Shown piece after piece: positions 24,868-31,646 of a DNA stretch of 32,581 bases (within the stretch, counting starts at the first letter, position 1; each line of letters begins with the position of its first letter). The position numbers and the translations under genes are program-made. Source of the stretch: Candidatus Pullichristensenella stercorigallinarum. GTDB lineage: Bacteria > Bacillota > Clostridia > Christensenellales > Aristaeellaceae. Below the pieces are notes generated by a model, which made no database searches, was not told the origin of the DNA, and saw only the letters and a list, made by a program, of their open reading frames with translations. Location: positions 1-32,581 of the forward strand of contig DVFZ01000013.1 of NCBI GenBank assembly GCA_018712945.1, written 5' to 3'.

Positions 24868-25914
24868 TCATTGTTTAGCACGGCGCTCTTTGGCGAGCTT
24901 GCGGGCATTTTCCCAAGCGCTGGTGAAAGAATCGCGGAACAATTCCACGGGACCGAAGCCCTCGTACTCAGGCGGCGTGATGCCGTTGAGCATATAGCCG
25001 CGGCGGAAATCGGGCATTTTGGTCAGCAATTCGTCCAGCACGGCCTCGTCCACGGGCGCATGGAACCGGTCAACCACGGGCGGGTTTGTTTCCAGCAGCT
25101 TGTCGGCCGTGCCCTGCCAGTTGATGGTGATGCAGGCGTTCGCGCCCACCATTTCCGTAAAGTGTTGCAGTCCACGCGCGCCGCCGCCGATAAACCCTAC
25201 GGCCGGGCAGGCGCGTTTGGTCAGATGATAGGCTTTTTTAGCGACGATGATCCCGGCCTGCCAAAGCGTGTCGGGAGAAATATCAATCCCTTCGCGCGCG
25301 GCCTGCTTGCCCAGGTATTCATCGTAAATGCCAGTGATATGTGAGAAGTATACCACTGGAGCCGTGCGGCTGACGGCGGAAAATTCCTGGTAAAGCTCCG
25401 CCACATCCAGGGCCTGACGCACCGCAAAGACCTCTGTGGCGTTGATGGGCGCGCCATTTTCCAACAGCGTGCGGATTGCCTTCAGGCCAGTTTCAATGAC
25501 TGGCACCTTTACCATGATGTTTGCGCCGCCCTCGCGGTTGAAAAGCCCCTGTTCGACGATTTTTTCATGAGATTCTTCAAAGGGATTGCCCTGAATGCTG
25601 ACATATCCCATTTGGCCTCCTGAAGCCTCGTACAGAGGCAGAAAGACCTTGGCGACTTCCGAAACCAGCTCGCGCTGGGTGCGGATGAGCGCTTCATCGT
25701 CGCTCTGTGTCTGCGCAATGTGCTTGTCCAAAATGGCAAGCGCGTGTTCCTGCTCATCGGGATGGTTGAGCATTTTCCATACGTAAGAAGGGTTCTGTGT
25801 ACAGCCCACCGCGCCGGCTTCGATGGCCATAGCGGCTTCCTTGCGCGTAACATTGTTTATCCAGAAGCGGGTGGCGGTCTGCGCGGCTACCCTGTGGAAA
25901 TATCCGGTATTCAT
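24868..25914 (-). CDS. Transaldolase family protein
   Basis: 348 residues, a class I Schiff-base aldolase of the transaldolase/fructose-6-phosphate aldolase superfamily. The catalytic lysine is K136 in ANIMVKVPVIETGLKAI. GCTQNPSYVW (37-46) corresponds to the TNPS segment, and YVSIQGNPFEESHEKI (104-119) to the strand that precedes the lysine. Length suits transaldolase, but the sequence is far from classic TalB, with an added C-terminal part (RRGYMLNGITPPEYEGFGPVELF). GGAGG lies before the ATG. It is co-encoded with the Tct transporter and the HpcH aldolase, so a catabolic aldol reaction rather than the pentose phosphate pathway is likely. Confidence 0.85.
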   Translation of the reverse strand: MNTGYFHRVAAQTATRFWINNVTRKEAAMAIEAGAVGCTQNPSYVWKMLNHPDEQEHALAILDKHIAQTQSDDEALIRTQRELVSEVAKVFLPLYEASGGQMGYVSIQGNPFEESHEKIVEQGLFNREGGANIMVKVPVIETGLKAIRTLLENGAPINATEVFAVRQALDVAELYQEFSAVSRTAPVVYFSHITGIYDEYLGKQAAREGIDISPDTLWQAGIIVAKKAYHLTKRACPAVGFIGGGARGLQHFTEMVGANACITINWQGTADKLLETNPPVVDRFHAPVDEAVLDELLTKMPDFRRGYMLNGITPPEYEGFGPVELFRDSFTSAWENARKLAKERRAKQ

Positions 25915-25949
25915 CGGCTGCCTCCTTTTTATTGCCGTAGGGATACAGT

Positions 25950-27458
25950 TTAATCGTCCTCGTCTTTTGTAGCGGCGTCGCGCACTTTTTTTACGCTGGG
26001 GATCAGCAGGATGACCAACAGCACCAGCGTTACGCCCAGCAGTACGGCGCTGATGGGGCGCTGCACGAAGACCAGCAGGCTGCCGTCGGAAATGAACATG
26101 GCGCGGCGGAAGTTTTCTTCCAGCATCGGCCCAAGCACGTAACCCAGGATCATCGGTGCGGCGGATATGCCGATCTTCTTAAAGAAGAAGCCAACCAGGC
26201 CCCAAATGATCATAAGCCAGATGTTGAAGGTGTTGTTGGCGCTGGCAAACGCGCCTACGCAACAGAACATGATAATTGCCGGGAACAACATGCGGTAGGG
26301 CAGCTTCAAAAGGCTTGCCCACATGCGCACCATCGGCAGGTTGATGATGACGAGCATCAGATTGCCAATCCACATGCTGGCGACCAGGCCCCAGTACATG
26401 TTGGGCTGATTCTGAATAACCAGCGGACCGGGCTGGATGCCGTGGATCATCATTGCGCCGATCATCAAGGCCATCAGCGAGTTGGAGGGGATGCCCATGG
26501 TCAAAAGCGGTATAAACGAGGTTTGTGCGCCGGCGTTGTTGGCCGCTTCCGGGCCGGCCACGCCCTTGAGTTCACCCTGTCCGAAGCGTTCCGGATGCTT
26601 GGAGAGCTTCTTTTCCAGCGCGTAGGAGGCGAAGGGCGGAAGCGCCGCGCCGCCGCCGGGCAGAACGCCCATGATCGAGCCAAGCAGCGTGCCGCGAATG
26701 ATGGACGGAGTGCACTCTTTGAACTCTTTGCGTGTCGGCAGAAGACCCTTGATTTTGCCTTTCATGACATTGCGGTCTTGTTTCTTTTCCAAGTTGAACA
26801 ACACTTCGCCTACGCCAAACAGACCGACGACGACGGGGACAAAGTCCATGCCCTCGGCCAACTCCGGAAAACCGAAGGTCATGCGGGCGGCGCCGGAGCT
26901 GACATCAATGCCCACTAGGCCAAACAGCACGCCCAACAGCACCATGAGAATGGATTTGGCTGTAGAACCGCCGCCCAGGATGACCGCCGCCACCAAGCCC
27001 ATAAGCATCAGCGAAAAGTATTCGGGCGAGTTAAAGCTCAACGCAAGCCGCGCAAGCGGCGTGCTGATGGCGGCGACAAGCAATGTGGCAAACGTGCCGG
27101 CGATAAAAGAGGCTATGGCCGAAATGCCCAGCGCTTTTCCAGCTTTACCCTGCTTTGCCAGCTGATGGCCATCCAAGCAGGTGACTACTGCGGAAGTTTC
27201 TCCCGGCACATTGACAAGAATGGCCGAGGTCGAACCGCCATACTGCGCGCCGTAGAAGATACCCGCCAACATGATCAGGGCCGAGGTCGGCTCCATACCG
27301 AAGGTAAACGGTAGCAGCATGGCCACCGTATTCAGGGGCGATATGCCCGGCAGCACACCCACCAGAGTACCTACCAGCGCGCCAAAGAAGCAATACAGCA
27401 GGTTGATGGGCGAAAAAGCCACCGAGAACCCCAGAGACAGATTCTGGAGAAAATCCAT
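25950..27458 (-). CDS. tctA: Tripartite tricarboxylate transporter, large permease TctA
   Basis: 502 residues with about 11-12 hydrophobic segments. The large membrane subunit of a secondary, ion-driven importer that works with an extracytoplasmic binding protein. The TctA signatures are clear: GTLVGVLPGISPLNTVAMLLP at the N-terminus, YGAQYGGSTSAILVNVPGE, and the repeated half near LPGGGAALPPFASYALEKK and AGAQTSFIPLLTMGIPSNS. GGGGAGGAAG precedes the ATG, and tctB ends 18 bp upstream. The ligand is not necessarily a tricarboxylate; relatives carry many organic acids. Confidence 0.95.
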   Translation of the reverse strand: MDFLQNLSLGFSVAFSPINLLYCFFGALVGTLVGVLPGISPLNTVAMLLPFTFGMEPTSALIMLAGIFYGAQYGGSTSAILVNVPGETSAVVTCLDGHQLAKQGKAGKALGISAIASFIAGTFATLLVAAISTPLARLALSFNSPEYFSLMLMGLVAAVILGGGSTAKSILMVLLGVLFGLVGIDVSSGAARMTFGFPELAEGMDFVPVVVGLFGVGEVLFNLEKKQDRNVMKGKIKGLLPTRKEFKECTPSIIRGTLLGSIMGVLPGGGAALPPFASYALEKKLSKHPERFGQGELKGVAGPEAANNAGAQTSFIPLLTMGIPSNSLMALMIGAMMIHGIQPGPLVIQNQPNMYWGLVASMWIGNLMLVIINLPMVRMWASLLKLPYRMLFPAIIMFCCVGAFASANNTFNIWLMIIWGLVGFFFKKIGISAAPMILGYVLGPMLEENFRRAMFISDGSLLVFVQRPISAVLLGVTLVLLVILLIPSVKKVRDAATKDEDD

Positions 27459-27476
27459 GCTTTTTCTTCCTCCCCA

Positions 27477-27947
27477 TTACAGGAATGTGGGCCAAATTGA
27501 CATCGGCAGCTTTAGCCCTATCACAAAAGCCAACGTTGTAAAGGCCGCCAGCACAATGGGATAAATAATCAGTTCCTTTTTTTTGACTTCCTCACCCGCC
27601 AGCATAGAAAGCACTGCCAGTACCACTGTTGCGACTACCACGCCGAAAGTGGGCAACAACAGGGCGAAGGCTGCGAACGAGGCGCACACAAGGATCAGGG
27701 AGCGCAGTTTAACCCGCTCAATCTTCGCATGCGGCTTAAAAGCACTTTTTACAACGGTAACGACGCCAGCTACGCCAAGAATGGAAGCAAGCACACGAGG
27801 CATAAAGCCCGGCCCCATATCCATGGTGGTGCCCATCTTCAAATTCCTGGTTTCAATCAAAGCAACGGCGCTGACAATTATCAGGAAAATTCCGAAAGCG
27901 GTGTCGGGCCAGCTTCCGCGCTTTCCCTTTCCAATATTCTCATTCAT
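27477..27947 (-). CDS. tctB: Tripartite tricarboxylate transporter, small permease TctB
   Basis: 156 residues with four hydrophobic segments, the usual size and layout of TctB. MDMGPGFMPRVLASILGVAGVV is the characteristic N-terminal block (family motif GPGxxP). It lies between tctC and tctA in the order C-B-A. The ribosome binding site is AGGGCG. TctB is small and poorly conserved; the call rests on the motif and position. Confidence 0.9.
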   Translation of the reverse strand: MNENIGKGKRGSWPDTAFGIFLIIVSAVALIETRNLKMGTTMDMGPGFMPRVLASILGVAGVVTVVKSAFKPHAKIERVKLRSLILVCASFAAFALLLPTFGVVVATVVLAVLSMLAGEEVKKKELIIYPIVLAAFTTLAFVIGLKLPMSIWPTFL

Positions 27948-27978
27948 AGCGATCGCCCTGCTTTCCGTGTGATGTCCG

Positions 27979-28947
27979 TTACAGAGAGATGTTGTTGGCC
28001 TCGATTACTTCGGCCCAGCGGGTCACGTTTTCGTCAATCCAGGCGTCCAGGTCTTCCGGAGTGCCAGTGCTGACTTCCGCGCCCAGGTTAAGGATGTTAT
28101 CACGCACTTCCTCAATTTCCACAACCTGCGCAATCGCCTCGTTGAGCTGGGTAATAATGGATTCGGGAGTACCGGCCGTGGCAAGCAAGCCCTGCCAAGA
28201 GCCGCCCTCGGATTCAGGCAGGCCCAGTTCGGCGAAGGTGGGCATATCGGGCAGATCAGCCAGGCGGGAGCCGCCGGTCACGGCCAGACCCTTGAGTTGA
28301 TCCTGCACGACGTAAGGCAGCGTTGCCGCGGCGCCGTTGAGGATTACGTCACACTCGCCGGAAACCACGGCGCGGATGGCTTCAGAGCCGCCACTATAAG
28401 CGACGATTTTCCAGTCAAGGCCCAGTTCCTCGTTGAGTACCAACTCGGTAAGGTGGTTGCCTGCGCCTACGCCTGAATGCGCTACATTAACCTTGCCGGG
28501 GTTTTCCTGAGAATAGGCTACCAGCTCTTCAAAGGTCGTCACCGGCAGGTTTGGACTCACCGCGAGAATATAGGGGGTGAAGGCGAGCATGGAAACGGGC
28601 GCCAGGTCGGTCTGAGGATCGTACGTCAGCTCATAGAGGCTGGGGGAGATTGCCAACGTGCCTACATCCATCAGCAGAAGGGTTGTGCCGTTAGGATTTG
28701 CATGCGCAACCACATCGGCGCCCAGGTTGCCGCCGGCGCCGGGTTTATTCTCAACGATAACGTCCTGACCCAGAATTTCGGAAAGATGCGGGGAAAGAAT
28801 GCGTGCCAGAATGTCGGAAGTTCCGCCCGCAGCAAAGGGAACCACGATCGTCACAGTAGAGTCGATTGTTTCCTCGGCCAGAGTGGCGGCGCCAAAAGGA
28901 ACGAGTGCCAACAGAAGAACGAGAAGCGCAGACAGTATCTTTTTCAT
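27979..28947 (-). CDS. tctC: Tripartite tricarboxylate transporter binding protein TctC (Bug family)
   Basis: 322 residues. The exported binding protein. The signal peptide (MKKILSALLVLLLALVPFGA) is followed by ATLA, with cleavage after A24 and no lipobox. Family motifs are VTIVVPFAAGGTSDILARI near the mature start, VIVENKPGAGGNLGADVVA, HSGVGAGNHL and the C-terminal GTPEDLDAWIDENVTRW. The start is ATG 28947, with GAGGAGGAAG upstream; an ATG at 28977 in frame has no such site. It is first in the operon, so made in greatest amount. Bug proteins bind carboxylates; the ligand here is unknown. Confidence 0.95.
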   Translation of the reverse strand: MKKILSALLVLLLALVPFGAATLAEETIDSTVTIVVPFAAGGTSDILARILSPHLSEILGQDVIVENKPGAGGNLGADVVAHANPNGTTLLLMDVGTLAISPSLYELTYDPQTDLAPVSMLAFTPYILAVSPNLPVTTFEELVAYSQENPGKVNVAHSGVGAGNHLTELVLNEELGLDWKIVAYSGGSEAIRAVVSGECDVILNGAAATLPYVVQDQLKGLAVTGGSRLADLPDMPTFAELGLPESEGGSWQGLLATAGTPESIITQLNEAIAQVVEIEEVRDNILNLGAEVSTGTPEDLDAWIDENVTRWAEVIEANNISL

Positions 28948-29063
28948 GATTTCTTCCTCCTCATTGATTTTCATCATTATGAATGAAGCGTTCGCCCGTC
29001 TTAATCAGAGAAACCGCCGCGTTTTGCGAATGACCTCCTTTCTGGCAGTACATCTGATTTTCT

Positions 29064-29135
29064 CTGATAATCAGATTGGGCATATTATTCTCAAGTGTTA
29101 GCCTATCATATTCATTGATAATCTTTGATAATCAG
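29064..29135. promoter_or_regulatory. GntR-type operators and probable tctCBA promoter
   Basis: A perfect palindrome CTGAT-A-ATCAG lies at 29064-29074. Two further copies begin at 29115 (TTGATAATC) and 29125 (TTGATAATCAG), 10 bp apart, so on the same face of the helix. The same 11-mer occurs at the promoter of the regulator gene. A possible promoter, TTGAGA (29094-29089), 16 bp and GATTAT (29072-29067), would overlap the first operator. The operators are clear as a repeat; the promoter call is weak. Confidence 0.7.
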
Positions 29136-29187
29136 GCCAGGAAAATCCTGCGCCTCCAATTTGGGCTGTACAGGAAGAGGACAGTTA

Positions 29188-29871
29188 TCAGGTCCTGGCC
29201 ATGGCGCTCAATTCGCGGATGCGCCGCTGGCTGTGCATCCGGGCCAGTTCCGTGATGTGTTCGCTGTCCTGTTCGACAATTGCATCAAACAGCGCGCGAT
29301 GGTCTTTGAGCACGAAGGGGCGGGATTGAGCGCCCTCCGGATTGTTGAGACGGTTTTCCCGCAGCATGGCGTGCAGCGTGCCCAGCAGGATGGGGGCAAG
29401 GTTGTTGCGGCTGATCACCGCTACCTTTAGATGAAAAGCTTCGTCCAACTCGATAAAGCGGCGGGCATCGTCGATAGCAGCTTCCTGCCTATCAAGGATT
29501 TGCCGCAGTTCGATTACTTCCTCCGGGGTACGATACTTGGCCGCAAGGGGGAACAGCTCTGCATCCAGCATGGTTTTGAGTTGGTAAATATCCATAATGA
29601 CAGGGCTGGAATAGTCCATGCCGAACTTGACCAACAGGGAAAATAAACTTTCAACGCGCTTGTTGTCGATTTGCGAGAGGAACGAGCCCGCCCTGGCGTG
29701 CGTTTGCACAATGCCCAAAGCTGCGCAGGTAATCAAGCCAGAACGCACCTCGCTGGGACTGCATTGCATCTGCGTTGCCAATGTACGGATGGAAGGCAGT
29801 TTGTCTCCTGGCTTAAAGCCATTATCCACAATATAGGAAATGATATCAAACGCCCGGTCGGTGTTTTCCAT
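29188..29871 (-). CDS. GntR family (FadR/FCD type) transcriptional regulator
   Basis: 227 residues. The N-terminal winged helix is seen in KPGDKLPSIRTLATQMQCSPSEVRSGLITCAALGIVQTHARAGSFL (split across residues 20-65). The C-terminal FCD ligand-binding domain has candidate metal ligands D143, H147 (LDEAFHLKV), H191 (KDHRALF) and H213 (RMHSQRR). FCD domains bind small organic acids and release the operator. The start is ATG 29871, with GAGGAGGGAAGG upstream; longer starts lie in the promoter. It is divergent from nothing: it precedes tctC on the same strand and very likely represses both itself and tctCBA through shared CTGATAATCAG-like sites. The inducer is probably the transported substrate. 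Confidence 0.92.
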   Translation of the reverse strand: MENTDRAFDIISYIVDNGFKPGDKLPSIRTLATQMQCSPSEVRSGLITCAALGIVQTHARAGSFLSQIDNKRVESLFSLLVKFGMDYSSPVIMDIYQLKTMLDAELFPLAAKYRTPEEVIELRQILDRQEAAIDDARRFIELDEAFHLKVAVISRNNLAPILLGTLHAMLRENRLNNPEGAQSRPFVLKDHRALFDAIVEQDSEHITELARMHSQRRIRELSAMART

Positions 29872-29931
29872 GCCTTCCCTCCTCATGCATATCAACACAT
29901 AGAAATACCTTTCATACATCTTTGGACAAAT

Positions 29932-29942
29932 TTGATAATCAG
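29932..29942. promoter_or_regulatory. Autoregulatory operator of the GntR gene
   Basis: TTGATAATCAG, one mismatch from the palindrome at 29064-29074, placed at about +4 to +14 of the regulator transcript, right after its -10. This fits repression of its own promoter. Confidence 0.75.
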
Positions 29943-29952
29943 TGCTAATCAT

Positions 29953-29981
29953 ATTATATCAAGTGGATGTATTCCTGTCAA
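29953..29981 (-). promoter_or_regulatory. Consensus promoter of the GntR regulator gene
   Basis: Perfect TTGACA (29981-29976), a 17-bp spacer and perfect TATAAT (29958-29953) on the minus strand. Confidence 0.93.
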
Positions 29982-29989
29982 TACTATTT

Positions 29990-30261
29990 TTAACTTTTTT
30001 GACAAAATGTATGCGTTAAGGGAAATCCTCTTTGAAACGGCGCTTGATGGAGCTTGGGGCGCGATGCGTCGCTGGCTTTGCGGACAAGAGCATATCGCAG
30101 TCCAATGCGTAGGCCGTAGGGTGGTATTTTGCACTGCGTTTGGCCTGAGAATTTGGGATTTATAAGTAATAGAACCAGCAGGGGAAGGAAGTGCGGAGTT
30201 TCCAAAACAGAAAGGACGCTGTGGATGGAAATTTGGGCGTGAAGCAGAGGAATTCCTCCCG
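29990..30261. other. Intergenic stretch without recognisable gene
   Basis: Open frames on both strands here are short, low in family-like character and without ribosome binding sites. I see no RNA gene or clear repeat inside the window; it may be decayed sequence or part of a genome-wide intergenic repeat. Confidence 0.4.
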
Positions 30262-30301
30262 TTAAATCATAGACCCGAGCCGTACAATATGGCCCGGGTC
30301 T
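30262..30301 (-). terminator. Probable terminator of the HPr-like gene
   Basis: A stem AGACCCG-A-GCC against GGC-C-CGGGTCT with one mismatch and a 9-nt loop (30271-30301), followed by ATGATTTAA on the minus strand. The T-tract is modest. Confidence 0.7.
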
Positions 30302-30333
30302 GCGACTGATTTGCGCGGATGCGCCAGCTTTTG

Positions 30334-30564
30334 TCATCCGATTATGAAGGGCTTGATCTCTTCCATTAAGTCCTCACAGTTATCAGCGTACACTTCCAAA
30401 GTGATCGGCTTGGAGAGATCCAAACTGAAGATACCCAGAATGGACTTGCCATCCACAACATGCCGCCCGACGCGCAAGTCAATATCGTAGGGATAACGGT
30501 TTGCGATATTGACAAACGTCTTGACGTTTTCGGCCAGGCTCAGTTTGATATTCACCGCTTTCAT
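30334..30564 (-). CDS. HPr family protein lacking the phosphorylated histidine
   Basis: 76 residues with the HPr fold pattern. The regulatory serine block is present as GKSILGIFSLDL (S41, equal to Ser46 of HPr), but the active-site block IHARPAT is replaced by SLAENVKT: the His15 position is Leu and the Arg17 position Glu. It therefore cannot pass phosphate in the PTS. Like Crh of Bacillus, which also lacks His15, it may be phosphorylated on Ser by HPr kinase and act in carbon regulation; that is inference. The start is ATG 30564, with AGAGGCG upstream. It is monocistronic, with a good promoter and a terminator, divergent from the tRNA genes. Confidence 0.85.
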   Translation of the reverse strand: MKAVNIKLSLAENVKTFVNIANRYPYDIDLRVGRHVVDGKSILGIFSLDLSKPITLEVYADNCEDLMEEIKPFIIG

Positions 30565-30611
30565 GCAAATCGCCTCTCTCATGCTGAATTGTACGGAACT
30601 TCGCTACTTTA

Positions 30612-30640
30612 ATTTTATCTCGAATGTGCCGTATTTGCAA
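30612..30640 (-). promoter_or_regulatory. Promoter of the HPr-like gene
   Basis: TTGCAA (30640-30635), a 17-bp spacer and TAAAAT (30617-30612) on the minus strand. Confidence 0.8.
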
Positions 30641-30729
30641 TCATATTTGGGTCATTTACCAACATTTAATTTATAAGCTTTGGCATGCTCTTTCCTGCGT
30701 AAAATAATTGAAAAACGCACACAAAGCGC

Positions 30730-30758
30730 TTGACAAAGACGTTCTGATTCGCTATAAT
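30730..30758 (+). promoter_or_regulatory. Consensus promoter of the tRNA operon
   Basis: Perfect TTGACA (30730-30735), a 17-bp spacer and perfect TATAAT (30753-30758), 38 bp before tRNA-Gln. Confidence 0.93.
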
Positions 30759-30796
30759 AGCATTCGTTGACCGGCGCGGTGCGCTGGAAAACATAA

Positions 30797-30870
30797 AGCC
30801 GAATGGTGTAACGGTAACACTAACGACTCTGACTCGTTCATTCTAGGTTCGAATCCTAGTTCGGCTGCCA
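30797..30870 (+). tRNA. tRNA-Gln (anticodon CUG)
   Basis: 74 nt including an encoded CCA. Acceptor AGCCGAA/TTCGGCT with discriminator G, D-stem GTGT/ACAC, anticodon stem AACGA/TCGTT with loop CTCTGAC (anticodon CTG, reads CAG) and T-arm CTAGG-TTCGAAT-CCTAG all pair. Confidence 0.95.
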
Positions 30871-30874
30871 ATAA

Positions 30875-30949
30875 GCCTCCATGGTCAAGCGGTTAAGACG
30901 TCGCCCTCTCACGGCGAAAACTGGGGTTCGAGTCCCCATGGAGGTGCCA
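30875..30949 (+). tRNA. tRNA-Glu (anticodon CUC)
   Basis: 75 nt including an encoded CCA. Acceptor GCCTCCA/TGGAGGT (G-T first pair), anticodon stem TCGCC/GGCGA with loop CTCTCAC (anticodon CTC, reads GAG), and T-arm GGGG-TTCGAGT-CCCC pair. It lies 4 bp after tRNA-Gln in the same transcript. Confidence 0.95.
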
Positions 30950-30953
30950 GCAT

Positions 30954-30993
30954 CCTTACCAGAAATTAGTGTAATTCTGGTAGGGAATTTTTT
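30954..30993 (+). terminator. Terminator of the tRNA operon
   Basis: An 11-bp stem CCTTACCAGAA/TTCTGGTAGGG (30954-30985, one T-G pair) followed by AATTTTTT. Confidence 0.9.
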
Positions 30994-31308
30994 AACATAT
31001 TGAGATCCATCTTTTCACCTTTTTCTCCATTGGTACCTGAAAAAGGTTATAAAAGATTATTCAATGTTGTCCAACAGAAGGCGACTTTGCCAAAATTATC
31101 TTCTTCCCTAGAAAAAAGTGCAAAAATGGCAGGGCTGCCATTTTTGCAAGATTTTTCTTCTATCGAATAAATCAACCGCCAGAGGGATGAAAATTATCAC
31201 TTGATAAGCACCATCATGCGTAATATATAAAGGCATCTTTAAGAAAAAGCATCGTCGTTTGCACGGAAAAAAGCACTCAAACGACATCTTTCCTCCCTCA
31301 AAAGCCGC
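30994..31308. other. AT-rich non-coding stretch
   Basis: Much lower GC than the rest of the window. No supported gene. It contains one long inverted repeat (31110-31158) and is otherwise featureless to me. Confidence 0.5.
31110..31158. repeat. Long inverted repeat
   Basis: Inner arms GCAAAAATGGCAG/CTGCCATTTTTGC (31120-31147) are perfect around a GG centre. Outer arms AGAAAAA/TTTTTCT (31110-31116, 31152-31158) extend it. It resembles a terminator or a small mobile-element end; no direct repeats were noticed around it. Confidence 0.7.
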
Positions 31309-31336
31309 AAAAAGGCCAGTTCCTTTCGGAACCGGC
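31309..31336 (-). terminator. Terminator of the former rubrerythrin-like gene
   Basis: A stem GCCGGTTCC/GGAACTGGC with a GAAA tetraloop (31336-31315) followed by TTTTT on the minus strand, 26 bp after the stop of the remnant. Confidence 0.9.
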
Positions 31337-31362
31337 TTTTGGAAAATCCTTGATTGGCTTTC

Positions 31363-31481
31363 TTACTTGCCGAAGTAGCGCTTGAGCAGGCCTTCGAACG
31401 CCTTGCCGTGGCGGGCCTCGTCGCGGGCCATTCCTCATGCATGGTGTCGTAGATGGCGTCGAGGTTGAGGGCCTTGGTGAA
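31363..31481 (-). pseudogene. 3' remnant of a rubrerythrin-like gene, frameshifted
   Basis: Minus-strand reading gives FTKALNLDAIYDTMHE, then, after a 2-nt insertion near 31432-31433, MARDEARHGKAFEGLLKRYFGK and a stop at 31365-31363. This is the C-terminal helix pair of a rubrerythrin/NADH peroxidase-type ferritin-like protein, where the E-x2-R-H pattern (DEARHG) carries di-iron ligands. About 40 codons remain. Upstream of 31481 the similarity stops abruptly and the sequence meets stop codons, so the 5' four-fifths of the gene is missing here. The original terminator is still in place. The sudden break, followed within 170 bp by an integrase gene, suggests replacement by an inserted element. 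Confidence 0.8.
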
Positions 31482-31569
31482 CGGCCATCATAAGAGCCTA
31501 AAACGCTGATATCGTGGGCTTTTTCGCGGCGATACGATGAACCGCGAGGGCACTTGCCGAAGCACCCAC

Positions 31570-31632
31570 AAATCGCCAGTAGAGTACAAAATCGGGATTC
31601 TTTTCAAAGGGCACCTTGAAAAGTGGCGATTT
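31570..31632. repeat. Nested inverted repeats upstream of the integrase
   Basis: Outer arms AAATCGCCA (31570-31578) and TGGCGATTT (31624-31632) enclose inner arms CTTTTCAA (31600-31607) and TTGAAAAG (31616-31623). The right arms abut each other, ending at the ribosome binding site of the integrase. It may be an integrase/excisionase binding region or a translation-controlling hairpin. Confidence 0.6.
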
Positions 31633-31646
31633 AGGAGGGATTTTCG

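Noticed and set aside
29990-30337. 115-codon open frame on - between the GntR and HPr-like genes
   Set aside because: No ribosome binding site or family motif, and it runs through the HPr-like gene's terminator.
30797-30949. tRNA-Gln/tRNA-Glu 3' ends as the attachment site of the integrase element
   Set aside because: No repeat of the tRNA 3' ends was found near the integrase in this window, and the terminator and AT-rich DNA separate them; the rubrerythrin remnant marks a better candidate edge.
31570-31632. CRISPR-like repeats
   Set aside because: Only one pair of inverted arms; no direct repeats with regular spacers occur anywhere in the window.
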